DNA from: Cohnella luojiensis
GTDB taxonomy: Bacteria; Bacillota; Bacilli; Paenibacillales; Paenibacillaceae
Assembly: GCF_004564235.1 (NCBI RefSeq)
Contig: NZ_SOMN01000035.1
Coordinates: 1-54,929, forward strand
Reading direction: 5' to 3'
DNA length: 54,929 nucleotides
Part shown: piece by piece, positions 40,980-49,003 of the stretch
Layout of the letters: every line of letters begins with the position of its first letter
Position numbering within the stretch: the stretch's first letter is position 1
The notes under the pieces: generated by a model
The model's input: only the letters and a program-made list of their open reading frames with translations
Database searches by the model: none
Told to the model about the DNA's origin: nothing
Position numbers and translations under genes: made by a program

Positions 40980-41375
40980 ATGAAGAAAATCGGAATCATT
41001 CACAGCGAGCTGTCGAGACTGATCAGCGAGCTTGGCCATACGGATACGATAGTTATTGCGGATAGCGGATTGCCGATTCCGCCCGGCGTGAAACGGATCG
41101 ATTTGGCCCTCAAGCGCGGAGTACCGGGTTTTCTGGAAACGCTGGAGACTATAATGGAAGAAATGCAGGTCGAACGGTATACGATAGCTGATGAGATGAG
41201 ACAAGCCAGTCCGGAGTTGTTCGAACAGACGGGACGCATTCTGGATAAAGCAGAGGCGCACGGCGTCAGCCATGAGCAGTTCAAGGAATTGACCAATCTG
41301 GCGAAAGCGGTTATTCGTACCGGAGAACATACGGCTTACGCCAACGTCATTTTACACGCGGGGGTTACTTTCTAA
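40980..41375 (+). CDS. rbsD: D-ribose pyranase
   Basis: 131 residues, exact family length. KKIGIIHSELSRLISELGHTD, IVIADSGLPIPPGVKRIDLAL, and the end GEHTAYANVILHAGVTF are diagnostic of RbsD; the His of GHTD and the Tyr-Asn of YANVIL line the sugar site. It interconverts beta-pyranose and beta-furanose forms of ribose so that ribokinase receives its substrate. The ATG lies 4 bases after rbsK, with ACAGGAGAGTAACAGG as the site. Confidence 0.97.
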   Translation: MKKIGIIHSELSRLISELGHTDTIVIADSGLPIPPGVKRIDLALKRGVPGFLETLETIMEEMQVERYTIADEMRQASPELFEQTGRILDKAEAHGVSHEQFKELTNLAKAVIRTGEHTAYANVILHAGVTF

Positions 41376-41392
41376 CTAAGGGGGTACACGAG

Positions 41393-42904
41393 ATGGCAAC
41401 GCAGTTGCTGGAGATGAAGGGGATCGATAAAAGCTTTTCCGACGTTAAAGTGCTGCAGCAGGCGCAGTTCTCGCTCGATAGCGGAGAAGTGCACGCCCTG
41501 ATGGGCGAGAACGGCGCCGGCAAGTCGACTTTGATGAAAATATTGAACGGAATCTACGCGAGGGACGGAGGTACGGTGAACGTAAAGGGAGCCGAGCAAT
41601 CGCTATCTACACCTTCGGCCGCGCAGCAGCTTGGAATCGTTATGATTCATCAGGAGTTGAACCTGATTCCGCACTTGACGGTGATGGAGAACATCTTCCT
41701 CGGCCGGGAATTCACGTACGGACCGACTAAGCTTATCGACTGGCGAAAGATGAAACGGGAATCGACTCGGTTTCTATCGCAGCTTGGACTGGCGATCGAT
41801 CCGGATACGGTTGTCGAAGAGTTGTCCGTCGGCCAGCAACAGATGGTCGAAATCGCCAAGGCATTGTCGAAGAACACAGAGATTTTAGTGCTGGACGAGC
41901 CTACGGCCGCCCTAACCGATCGCGAGATCGAGGCGCTCTTTCATGTAATCGCTTCACTTAAAAAGAGCGGCGTCGGCATGATTTACATCTCTCACCGGAT
42001 GGAAGAAATTTTCCGGATATGCGATCGGATCACGGTCATGCGCGACGGGCGTTACGTCGGCACCGAGCGGGTGGCGGAAACGGATATGGACCAAATCGTA
42101 AAGATGATGGTCGGCCGCGAAATCAAAGACCGGTTTCCGAAGGTAGATATTACGCTCGGCGAAGACAAACTGAATGTTGCGGGGCTTTCGCGAAAAGGCG
42201 TATTGCATGACATCTCGTTCTCCGTCCGGGCGGGCGAAATCGTCGGAATAGCGGGTCTGATGGGAGCGGGCCGTACGGAGCTTGCCAAAGCGCTGTTCGG
42301 GGTTGATCCGATCGACCGGGGAACGATTTCGGTAAACGGCAAGCCGACCTCAATTCGCAAACCGATCGACGCGATCCGAGCGGGCATCGCTCTCGTGACG
42401 GAGGATCGCAAAGACGAAGGACTGCTCCTGCCGATGTCCGTCAGCGATAACTTGTCCATGCCCAACTTAGCGACGGTTTCGAATCTCGGCATTCTGAGCG
42501 GCGCGAAGGAGCGGGAGCTGTCCGACAAGATGATGAAGTCGCTGTTCATCAAAGCGTCTAGCGGCGCGCAACCGGTCGGATCTCTCAGCGGGGGCAACCA
42601 GCAGAAGGTCGTCATCGGGAAATGGCTGGCGACGAACCCGCAGGTACTCATATTGGACGAGCCGACGAGAGGCGTCGACATCGGGGCGAAGAAAGAAATA
42701 TACGATCTGATGAACAAGCTGGCTGCGGATGGAGTCGCAATATTGATGATTTCCTCGGAGCTTCCCGAAGTGCTCGGAATGAGCGATAGGATACTCGTCA
42801 TGCATGAAGGGAAAATAACAGGGCAATTTAGCAAAAAAGAGGCTACTCAGGAAAATATCATGATGAGCGCAACAGGGGGAGGAGAACCACATGCAGCAAG
42901 CTGA
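41393..42904 (+). CDS. rbsA: Ribose ABC importer, duplicated ATPase
   Basis: 503 residues, two ABC domains. The first has Walker A GENGAGKST, signature LSVGQQQMVEIAKAL and Walker B ILVLDEPTAALTD. The second has the degenerate Walker A GLMGAGRTEL, signature LSGGNQQKVVIGKWLA and Walker B ILILDEPTRGVD, as usual for RbsA/MglA/XylG. VTEDRKDEGL is also family-typical. ATG 41393 follows AAGGGGGTACACGAG. The 3' end overlaps rbsC by 14 bases. Confidence 0.97.
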   Translation: MATQLLEMKGIDKSFSDVKVLQQAQFSLDSGEVHALMGENGAGKSTLMKILNGIYARDGGTVNVKGAEQSLSTPSAAQQLGIVMIHQELNLIPHLTVMENIFLGREFTYGPTKLIDWRKMKRESTRFLSQLGLAIDPDTVVEELSVGQQQMVEIAKALSKNTEILVLDEPTAALTDREIEALFHVIASLKKSGVGMIYISHRMEEIFRICDRITVMRDGRYVGTERVAETDMDQIVKMMVGREIKDRFPKVDITLGEDKLNVAGLSRKGVLHDISFSVRAGEIVGIAGLMGAGRTELAKALFGVDPIDRGTISVNGKPTSIRKPIDAIRAGIALVTEDRKDEGLLLPMSVSDNLSMPNLATVSNLGILSGAKERELSDKMMKSLFIKASSGAQPVGSLSGGNQQKVVIGKWLATNPQVLILDEPTRGVDIGAKKEIYDLMNKLAADGVAILMISSELPEVLGMSDRILVMHEGKITGQFSKKEATQENIMMSATGGGEPHAAS

Positions 42905-43847
42905 TGCAATAGACGTTCGGAAACATAAAAGGTTCAAGGTGCAGGGGCTCGGTTCCTTGATCGGGTTAATATTGATCGTTTTCGTGTTATCGGTTTCGGC
43001 GGAAAATTTTCTAACCGTAGACAACCTGTTTAACGTGCTACGGCAAGTTTCCATTAACGCGCTGATCGCGTTCGGAATGACATTCGTCATTTTGACGGGC
43101 GGCATCGACCTTTCGGTCGGTTCCATTCTCGCCTTGTCCAGCGCGTTTACGGCCGGCTTGATGGCCGGGGGAACGGATACATGGCTGGCCGTCGGCGTCG
43201 GACTCTTGGCCGGGATCGTGATGGGCGCCGTCAACGGGCTTCTGGTCGCGTACGGAAGGCTCGCTCCGTTTATCGTTACGCTGGCCACGTTAACCGTCTT
43301 CCGGGGATTTACGCTCGTCTATACAGACGGAAAACCGGTTACGGGATTGAACAAAGATTTCGCCTTCATGGGGAAAGGGTATTTTCTGCAAATACCGATG
43401 CCGATCATCTGGATGATCATCGCGTTTGCAGTATTATATATCATTTTGAGACATACGACTTTCGGCCGGCGCGTGTATGCGGTCGGGAGCAACGAGGAGG
43501 CGACGTGGCTATCGGGGATTAGCGTATCGAAAGTAAAGGTCTTGGTTTATTCGATCAGCGGCCTGTTGGCTGCGGTCAGCGGACTTATCTTGACCTCCAG
43601 GCTCAATTCCGCTCAACCTACGGCGGGCGTTACCTACGAGTTGGACGCCATTGCGGCGGTCGTGCTCGGCGGAACCAGTCTGTCGGGCGGCAAAGGCAGG
43701 ATAGTCGGAACGTTGATCGGGGCCGTCATTATCGGCGTTCTGAGCAACGGACTCAATCTATTGAACGTATCGTCATTTTATCAACAAGTTGTCAAAGGGG
43801 CCGTCATATTAATCGCAGTATTGTTCGATCGTTCGAAAAAACGCTAA
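42891..43847 (+). CDS. rbsC: Ribose ABC importer, permease
   Basis: 318 residues with 8-10 membrane helices. LLIVFVLSVSAENFLTVDNLFNVLRQVSINALIAFGMTFVILTGGIDLSVGS includes the conserved GGIDLSVGS. ANPTAG-like SAQPTAGVTYELDAIAAVVLGGTSLSGGKG is seen as DAIAAVVLGGTSLSGGKG, the loop that contacts RbsA. Motifs match RbsC. ATG 42891 follows CAGGGGGAGGAGAACCAC and overlaps rbsA, implying coupled translation. Confidence 0.97.
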   Translation: MQQADAIDVRKHKRFKVQGLGSLIGLILIVFVLSVSAENFLTVDNLFNVLRQVSINALIAFGMTFVILTGGIDLSVGSILALSSAFTAGLMAGGTDTWLAVGVGLLAGIVMGAVNGLLVAYGRLAPFIVTLATLTVFRGFTLVYTDGKPVTGLNKDFAFMGKGYFLQIPMPIIWMIIAFAVLYIILRHTTFGRRVYAVGSNEEATWLSGISVSKVKVLVYSISGLLAAVSGLILTSRLNSAQPTAGVTYELDAIAAVVLGGTSLSGGKGRIVGTLIGAVIIGVLSNGLNLLNVSSFYQQVVKGAVILIAVLFDRSKKR

Positions 43848-43882
43848 TAACAAATTCAACCTTAGAGGGAGAGACTACAACC

Positions 43883-44818
43883 ATGAAAAAAAGATTATTC
43901 GGATCGATGCTGCTTCTTGCCGCATTCGTTTTCCTAGCGGCTTGCTCGACAGGTACGGCAACAGATACAGGTACAGGAAACGGCCAAGCGGCTGGCGGCA
44001 AGGTGACGATCGGATTTTCGATATCGACCTTGAACAACCCTTTCTTCGTAACGCTTAAAGAAGGCGCGGAAAAGGCGGCCAAAGCCGCAGGCGCGGAGCT
44101 GATCGTCGTTGACGCTCAAGACGATACGGCAAGACAGATCGGCGGTATCGAGGACTTAATCCAGAAAAAGGTTAGCGTCATTCTCATCAATCCGACGGAC
44201 AGCGACGCGGTCGTATCGGCCGTGGAATCGGCCAATAGCGCGGGTATTCCGGTTATTACGGTTGACCGCGCCGCTAATGGCGGAACGGTCGTTACGCATA
44301 TCGCATCCGACAACGTGAAGGGCGGTCAGATGGCGGGCGATTATATTCTGCAAGCAATTGGCGGAAAAGGGAATATCGTCGAACTTCAGGGAAAAGCCGG
44401 CACCTCCGCTGCCCGCGATCGCGGCGAAGGATTCCATAAAGCGGTAGACGGCAAAGACGGCGTGAAGGTCGTTGCTTCTCAGCCAGCCGATTTCGACCGT
44501 GCTTTAGGACTTACGGTTATGGAAAACATTTTGCAAAGCCAAAGCGACATTCAGGCAGTGTTCGCCCATAACGACGAAATGGCGCTCGGCGCCTTGCAGG
44601 CGATTGAAGCCGCAGGCAAAAAAGGCATCGTCGTGGTCGGTTTCGACGCGACAGCCGACGCGGTTAGCGCCGTCAATGCCGGCACGATGACAGCCACGGT
44701 TGCGCAGAAACCGGAATTGATCGGCCAACAGTCGATCGAAACGGCGGTAAAAGTAGCCGGAGGCGAGAAGGTGCCAAACGCCATTCCGGTCGATTTGGAA
44801 CTAGTGACCAAAAAATAA
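43883..44818 (+). CDS. rbsB: Ribose ABC importer, substrate-binding lipoprotein
   Basis: 311 residues. Signal peptide ending LAAC, with lipid-anchored Cys21, then a Thr/Gly linker. Mature part: IGFSISTLNNPFFVTLKEGAE, VDAQDDTARQIGGIEDLIQKKV, VDRAANGGTVVTHIASDN, AHNDEMALGALQAIEAAG and VVGFDATADAV, all in the RbsB pattern for ribose binding. ATG 43883 follows CCTTAGAGGGAGAGACTACAACC. Last gene of the operon, followed by a strong terminator. Confidence 0.97.
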   Translation: MKKRLFGSMLLLAAFVFLAACSTGTATDTGTGNGQAAGGKVTIGFSISTLNNPFFVTLKEGAEKAAKAAGAELIVVDAQDDTARQIGGIEDLIQKKVSVILINPTDSDAVVSAVESANSAGIPVITVDRAANGGTVVTHIASDNVKGGQMAGDYILQAIGGKGNIVELQGKAGTSAARDRGEGFHKAVDGKDGVKVVASQPADFDRALGLTVMENILQSQSDIQAVFAHNDEMALGALQAIEAAGKKGIVVVGFDATADAVSAVNAGTMTATVAQKPELIGQQSIETAVKVAGGEKVPNAIPVDLELVTKK

Positions 44819-44846
44819 CCCGTTTACGATATATAAATTCAAAAGA

Positions 44847-44885
44847 GACGGTTTCCTTTGCTTTAGCGAAGGAAATCGTCTTTTT
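44847..44885 (+). terminator. Terminator of the ribose operon
   Basis: GACGGTTTCCTT (44847-44858) pairs with AAGGAAATCGTC (44869-44880), followed by TTTTTATTT. Confidence 0.88.
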
Positions 44886-45131
44886 ATTTATGCCGGCGGA
44901 GTCCATCGTTTGCGATACTGCCAATACGTTCTCGGCACCTTGCTAGAGGAGACGGATGGCCATCCGTGGCGCAGGTATGCTCAACTGATCTGGTCGCGAC
45001 GGGTTAAATAAACCAAGAATAAGATTATTAATAATGGTTAATCTAAACTAGCAACGCCTGAATCACGGCGCTGCTGGTTACTGTTTTATGGGAAAAGGGG
45101 TTGTGAAAATGAAAACGTAAGGAGAATCCGT
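44886..45131. other. Interval with a possible short gene remnant
   Basis: No complete gene. One + frame ending at about 45008 is open back into the rbs terminator and reads VHRLRYCQYVLGT then LLEETDGHPWRRYAQL, ending IWSRRVK; its composition looks protein-like but it has no start or ribosome binding site and I do not recognise it. The rest shows nothing. Confidence 0.25.
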
Positions 45132-45160
45132 TTGCATTTTATATGGGAACCTGATATGAT
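45132..45160 (+). promoter_or_regulatory. Promoter of the cold-shock gene
   Basis: TTGCAT (45132-45137), 17-base spacer, TATGAT (45155-45160). The start would be near 45167, giving a long (~135 nt) leader, as usual for cold-shock mRNAs whose leader folding controls translation at low temperature. Confidence 0.65.
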
Positions 45161-45301
45161 AAGACCTATCGAAATCGTGACCTGGATTCACAAAATGGAA
45201 AGGGTTATTATTTTGTAGATTTTAACCCGTTTCATATTGTGGATTTTTTATTCGTATGAATAAAAAAGTTCATGAGGCAATAGAAGTTGGAGGTGAATTA
45301 C

Positions 45302-45502
45302 ATGCAAACAGGTACAGTGAAATGGTTCAATGCAGACAAAGGCTTCGGTTTCATCGAGGTTGAAGGCGGCAACGACGTATTCGTGCATTTCAGCGCGATC
45401 ACGGGTGAAGGCTTCAAAACTTTGGACGAAGGACAACGCGTTCAATTCAATGTGGTACAAGGCAACCGCGGACCACAAGCGGAGAACGTTGTTAAACTGT
45501 AA
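45302..45502 (+). CDS. Cold-shock protein (CspA/CspB family)
   Basis: 66 residues from the ATG at 45302, preceded by [35 protein letters not shown] has RNP-1 (KGFGFI), and DVFVHFSAI is RNP-2; the end [13 protein letters not shown] completes the five-stranded OB fold. It binds single-stranded RNA and DNA and melts RNA structure in the cold. An upstream in-frame extension of five codons is unlikely. It has its own terminator, followed by the YdjO-like gene. Confidence 0.97.
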   Translation: MQTGTVKWFNADKGFGFIEVEGGNDVFVHFSAITGEGFKTLDEGQRVQFNVVQGNRGPQAENVVKL

Positions 45503-45511
45503 ATCCAGTAC

Positions 45512-45546
45512 AAAAATGCCCTTAACAGTTAGTTAAGGGCATTTTT
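45512..45546 (+). terminator. Terminator of the cold-shock gene
   Basis: AAAAATGCCCTTAAC (45512-45526) pairs perfectly with GTTAAGGGCATTTTT (45532-45546), with further T after it. Confidence 0.9.
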
Positions 45547-45579
45547 TTTGGTTATGCTATAGGAAAAGGAGGCTCGTCC

Positions 45580-45810
45580 ATGTACTCACGGAAAAAAGTG
45601 TTCGAAGAAATTCCTGAAGAAATGACGGCGGTCTGGTCCTGCACGAGTGAAGGCTGCAAAGGATGGATGAGGGATAACTTCGCATTCGAAACCATCCCGA
45701 CCTGCGGATTGTGTAATGAGCCGATGGAAAGCGGAACTAAAATGCTTCCCGCGCTTGTGAACACGAACCGGGATCAAAAATCCTTGCGTAAAGGCGTCTC
45801 AATCGGATAA
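45580..45810 (+). CDS. YdjO-like cold-inducible zinc-ribbon protein
   Basis: 76 residues. Two cysteine pairs, VWSCTSEGCKGWMRDNF and PTCGLCNEPM, form a likely zinc ribbon; the WxC...C.GW.R.NFA...P.C..C pattern is that of B. subtilis YdjO, described as cold-inducible. The cold-shock gene lies directly upstream, which fits. ATG 45580 follows AAAAGGAGGCTCGTCC. Cytoplasmic; exact role unknown, possibly RNA or protein binding in the cold. Confidence 0.85.
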   Translation: MYSRKKVFEEIPEEMTAVWSCTSEGCKGWMRDNFAFETIPTCGLCNEPMESGTKMLPALVNTNRDQKSLRKGVSIG

Positions 45811-45825
45811 CCAAGATTATGTTGG

Positions 45826-45852
45826 AGAGCACCGCGAGAGGTGCTCTTTTTC
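45826..45852 (+). terminator. Terminator of the YdjO-like gene
   Basis: AGAGCACC (45826-45833) pairs with GGTGCTCT (45840-45847), followed by TTTTTC. Confidence 0.85.
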
Positions 45853-45873
45853 TTTTCTCGGGCTCAAGAAACT

Positions 45874-45898
45874 AAACTCGACCTTGTCGAGTTTTTTT
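45874..45898 (+). terminator. Second tandem terminator
   Basis: AAACTCGA (45874-45881) pairs with TCGAGTTT (45887-45894), followed by TTTTG. It backs up the previous terminator. Confidence 0.75.
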
Positions 45899-46022
45899 GT
45901 GCTTTTATTCTATGACTTCCCGGGTGACTGTGGTAACTGGTCATATTACACAGCATGGAATTACGATGATAGGAGGATGGAATCGAATCCATAACTGTCT
46001 TTGGAGAGAAGGAGAGAGCATA

Positions 46023-47285
46023 ATGAGCAAGACGTATGACGTGATCGTTGTGGGCGCCCGGGTAGCGGGCTCTTCGTTGGCTTATTGGTTAGCGAGGGAG
46101 GGCTATGAGGTACTTCTAGTAGACCGGGGAACGTTCCCGAGCGATACCTTGTCGACCAATAACCTATACAGCAACTCGCTCGGCCTGCTGCGCGGGATGG
46201 GGGTGTTGGACGCACTGCTTAATACGAATACGCCAATATATCGCCGTGCGCACATTAACTTCGATGGAGCGGTCATCGATGGCTTATTCCCGGAATCCGA
46301 CGGCATAACGGGGTGCCTATGCGTTCGGCGCAAATACTTGGACCAAATCCTGTTCGAAAATGCCAAAGCCCAGCCGGGCGTCACGGCGATCGAAGGCTTC
46401 CGCGTTACGGCTCTTATCCAAGAGGACGGTATAATTACGTGCATAGAAGGAAAGCGCAAGGATGGCGGAGATGATATCGAGACTTATTCCGCGCGCTTAG
46501 TCGTCGGAGCAGACGGAAGATTATCGAAGGTTAGGGAGTGGGCAGGGAGCGAGCGAAAGATCGCGGTGCCGACCGACTTCGCCTCCTACGCAGCTTACGT
46601 AACGGATTTCGTCCAGGAAGGCGAAATGCACGTCGAATTCTACAAAAACCAAGATAAGCTGGCAATCGTATTTCCGACCAGCGACGATCAGTTCGTCGTT
46701 GGCGTCATGTACCCGCTCGACGATTCCGCGTGGATGGAAAGATTCAAATCTGATCCGGAAGAGGGCATCCGAAGACTGATCGATGAGGGGTTCGGGCATA
46801 CTTCATTGGCTGATCGCTTTCGGAAGGCTAATTTCGCAGAAACCGTTAAGGGTATGCATGGCTACGACAATGACTGGTTTGTCGGCATGGGTCAAGGATG
46901 GGCGCTTCTAGGGGATGCCCTATCCTTCAAGGATCCCGCTGTCGGCCAAGGGCTGCACGATGCGTTATACGGTGCGCATATGCTCTCGGAAATCCTATCG
47001 CAGTATCCGGCCAGCGAATGGAAGAGAAGTTGGGAGCCAATGGGCAAGGTGTATCAATCGGCCATGGAAGCCAAGCTGATGTCCCGGTTCTGGATAGGCT
47101 GCCAATTTACGAAGAATACGCCTGCACCTCCGGAAATAACGGCAGCTTACAGCTTGGTCGGATCGGATCGGCAGGCAACCGAAACTTTCCTCGGAATGTA
47201 CAACTACGTGAAAGAGCCGGAGGATTTGCAGAAGGAAATCGGAAGGCTGCTGAGCGGAGTCAACCCCCAGATTCCCCAAAAATGA
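46023..47285 (+). CDS. FAD-dependent monooxygenase/geranylgeranyl-reductase-like flavoprotein
   Basis: 420 residues from the ATG at 46023, preceded by GGAGAGAAGGAGAGAGCATA; the frame from 45897 is only an upstream extension. DVIVVGARVAGSSLAYWLAREG is the FAD dinucleotide motif (GARVAGS variant of GxGxxG). VVGADGRLSKVREWAG holds the GD/ADG motif, and LLGDALSFKDPAVGQGLHDAL is the second FAD ribose-binding motif (GDA..DP..GQG) of PHBH-fold enzymes. It should be a cytoplasmic oxygenase or reductase; the substrate is not predictable. No partner gene adjoins it. Confidence 0.9.
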   Translation: MSKTYDVIVVGARVAGSSLAYWLAREGYEVLLVDRGTFPSDTLSTNNLYSNSLGLLRGMGVLDALLNTNTPIYRRAHINFDGAVIDGLFPESDGITGCLCVRRKYLDQILFENAKAQPGVTAIEGFRVTALIQEDGIITCIEGKRKDGGDDIETYSARLVVGADGRLSKVREWAGSERKIAVPTDFASYAAYVTDFVQEGEMHVEFYKNQDKLAIVFPTSDDQFVVGVMYPLDDSAWMERFKSDPEEGIRRLIDEGFGHTSLADRFRKANFAETVKGMHGYDNDWFVGMGQGWALLGDALSFKDPAVGQGLHDALYGAHMLSEILSQYPASEWKRSWEPMGKVYQSAMEAKLMSRFWIGCQFTKNTPAPPEITAAYSLVGSDRQATETFLGMYNYVKEPEDLQKEIGRLLSGVNPQIPQK

Positions 47286-47297
47286 TACGAAAATAAA

Positions 47298-47461
47298 GGG
47301 GGCTGTCTCAAAAGTCAATTTTAGGTTTTTTGAGCCCCCACTTTCTATGAATAATCAAGCCAAAGTAAAACATCCATCCCCACTTTGATAGTGGATTTGG
47401 AGGTTTTCTTGTTCATATTTCGGGATTTACTTAATCGGTTCTACCCTTTTGGGATAGCCCC
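47298..47461. mobile_element. MITE-like element with IS-type terminal inverted repeats
   Basis: Left end GGGGCTGTCTCAAAA (from 47299) and right end TTTTGGGATAGCCCC (47447-47461) match at 13 of 15 inverted positions. Ends of the form GGGCTGTCCCAAAAG are common in IS elements of Bacilli. The left end also folds with TTTTGAGCCCCC at about 47328-47339 and probably terminates the flavoprotein transcript. The interior of about 160 bases has no gene. Target duplications are not clear. Confidence 0.55.
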
Positions 47462-47464
47462 TTC

Positions 47465-47985
47465 TTCACTCATAAATCCTCTCCACTCACGCAATTAGTA
47501 AACCTACGCAAACTACAACACCTTAAACAAAGCCTCCAGTACGCAATTAGTTAGACTAAAGCACTAAAGCTAACTAAACCCTCCGCGCCGACTCCAGGCA
47601 ACCAATTAGTTTGACTAAAGCTAACTACGGCCCGCCGATGTGACTCCGTGCACCTATTTAGTTAGACTAAAGCTAACTACGGCCCGCTGATGTGACTCCG
47701 TGCACCTATTTAGTTAGACTAAAGCTAACTACGGCCCGCCGATGTGACTCCGTGCACCTATTTAGTTAGACTAAAGCTAACTACGACCCTCCGCGCCGCT
47801 CCGGGCACCCAATTAGTTAGACTAAAGCTAACTACGACCCTCCGCGCCGACTTCGTGCACCCAATTAGTTTGACAAAGCTAACTACGACCCTTCGCACCG
47901 ACTCCGCGCCGCGTTTAGTTTGACTAAAGCTAACTACGACCCTCCGCGCTGACTTCGAGCACCAATTTAGTTTGACCTACGCAAA
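47465..47985. repeat. Repeat family A, main array (8 units plus degenerate ends, 52-bp pitch)
   Basis: GACTAAAG-type cores recur at 47554, 47613, 47665, 47717, 47769, 47820, 47872 (GACAAAG), 47922 and 47974 (partial); steps are 52 with single 50, 51 and 59 exceptions, the 59 being explained by a 7-base internal duplication. A unit reads TTTAGTTAGACTAAAGCTAA then CTACGGCCC and a GC-rich linker ending CTCCGTGCACC. TAGTTAG/CTAACTA and TTTAGT/ACTAAA make the module palindromic. It lies between convergent genes. No coding frame in it is credible. Confidence 0.92.
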
Positions 47986-48056
47986 TAAGAACGAATTCTT
48001 AATAGTAGCAGCAACTATTCCTGCACCAAGTTCGACCTGGTCCAAGATAAAAAAGA

Positions 48057-48090
48057 AGCTGCTCAAAAGTTCATACTTTTGGGACAGCCC
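48057..48090. repeat. IS-type inverted end to the right of array A
   Basis: AGCTGCTCAAAAGT (48057-48070) pairs imperfectly with ACTTTTGGGACAGCCC (48075-48090). The right arm is also an inverted match to the end at 47299, so the whole stretch 47299-48090, including array A, is bracketed by transposon-like ends. It could also terminate the minus-strand gene that ends at 48112. Confidence 0.55.
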
Positions 48091-48111
48091 AATTCCTATG
48101 TAACAATGTAC

Positions 48112-48909
48112 CTATGCACTCTGCTCTTTTTCTTTGATGGATGCTTCGATCTTCGACTTCAGCTCGGTTCTCTCATCATCCTTGAGAATCGGACAATTAT
48201 AGCATTTGACTCCGTTCTCTCGTTTGTACCACAGGCAGCATGAGGAGCGGAGCATGATTTGAGCTCCCGGTTTATACGGGCTGTCCAGGTAGCATGGGGT
48301 AAATTCGAAAGGGTTCTTCCCGCGATTGAAAATTTTCCCGGGAAGGCCGGCCAGCAAGGAAAAATCGTCATCGATCAATTGACGTACCGTTCCTTCAGGA
48401 ACGATCTTCCGCACATAGTCCATCGTGTAAGCCGAACGGGCTCCGTATTGGTTCCATACAATCGACGGTTTCAATCCGATAGCCGAGGTTGCAGCCTCAA
48501 TCAGCGGATTAACGGTGTCGGCGAAGTATCGGGACCATTCCGCCAGAACGGCGGCTTCCCGTCCTTCCGCGGGCAAGTCGGTCCATTTCAATTCCGAAAT
48601 CTTGAATACGAAATGGGCATGGTCATTATGGGATTCAATTTGTATGGTTAGATTATCAAGAGAAAGATCCAATATCCGATTATATTGGGACATGACGAGT
48701 TGTTTGGTAGCGATAAGCCCGTAGAAAGCGAGTCCAATAGCGGAGACGCCAATCTCAAGACCGATGCCCTTAACCAACTCGGAGCCCTTCCGCAGCATGG
48801 CTAGCATGGGTTCGGCATTCAAGATATCATTACCGGAGATTGAGAGCAACGGATGCTCCGACCCCTTGTCGGAGAGGTGGAAGTGTTCCTCGAACAGCTT
48901 CAAGTCCAA
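48112..48909 (-). CDS. FhuF-like ferric-siderophore reductase (Fur-regulated)
   Basis: 265 residues from the TTG at 48909, which follows GGAAGGGCGGGATCCTA. The longer frame to 48996 is rejected because it contains the -35, -10 and Fur box. The C-terminal SSCCLWYKRENGVKCYNCP supplies four Cys in the CC-x(10)-CxxC pattern that binds the [2Fe-2S] cluster of FhuF. The body contains YGARSAYTMDYV and helices of the IucA/IucC-FhuF type. It would reduce ferric iron in imported hydroxamate siderophores in the cytoplasm. No siderophore transporter lies next to it. Confidence 0.88.
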   Translation of the reverse strand: MDLKLFEEHFHLSDKGSEHPLLSISGNDILNAEPMLAMLRKGSELVKGIGLEIGVSAIGLAFYGLIATKQLVMSQYNRILDLSLDNLTIQIESHNDHAHFVFKISELKWTDLPAEGREAAVLAEWSRYFADTVNPLIEAATSAIGLKPSIVWNQYGARSAYTMDYVRKIVPEGTVRQLIDDDFSLLAGLPGKIFNRGKNPFEFTPCYLDSPYKPGAQIMLRSSCCLWYKRENGVKCYNCPILKDDERTELKSKIEASIKEKEQSA

Positions 48910-48937
48910 TAGGATCCCGCCCTTCCATTTATGATTA

Positions 48938-48952
48938 TGATAATCATTATCA
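48938..48952. promoter_or_regulatory. Fur box (7-1-7)
   Basis: TGATAATCATTATCA is a perfect match to the 7-1-7 Fur consensus TGATAATnATTATCA. It begins just downstream of the -10 element at the predicted transcript start, an efficient position for iron-dependent repression. Confidence 0.92.
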
Positions 48953-48959
48953 TTTAACC

Positions 48960-48989
48960 ATAATATCGCTTCGGATTCCCTATTGTCAA
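48960..48989 (-). promoter_or_regulatory. Promoter of the FhuF-like gene
   Basis: On the minus strand TTGACA (48989-48984), 18-base spacer, TATTAT (48965-48960). The start near 48953 coincides with the Fur box. Confidence 0.85.
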
Positions 48990-49003
48990 TCTCCAAAGAT
49001 GGG

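Noticed and set aside
16946..47985. CRISPR arrays
   Set aside because: Linkers between the repeated modules are nearly identical from unit to unit instead of unique spacers, and no cas genes are present.
48910..48996. N-terminal extension of the FhuF-like protein
   Set aside because: The promoter and Fur box occupy it.
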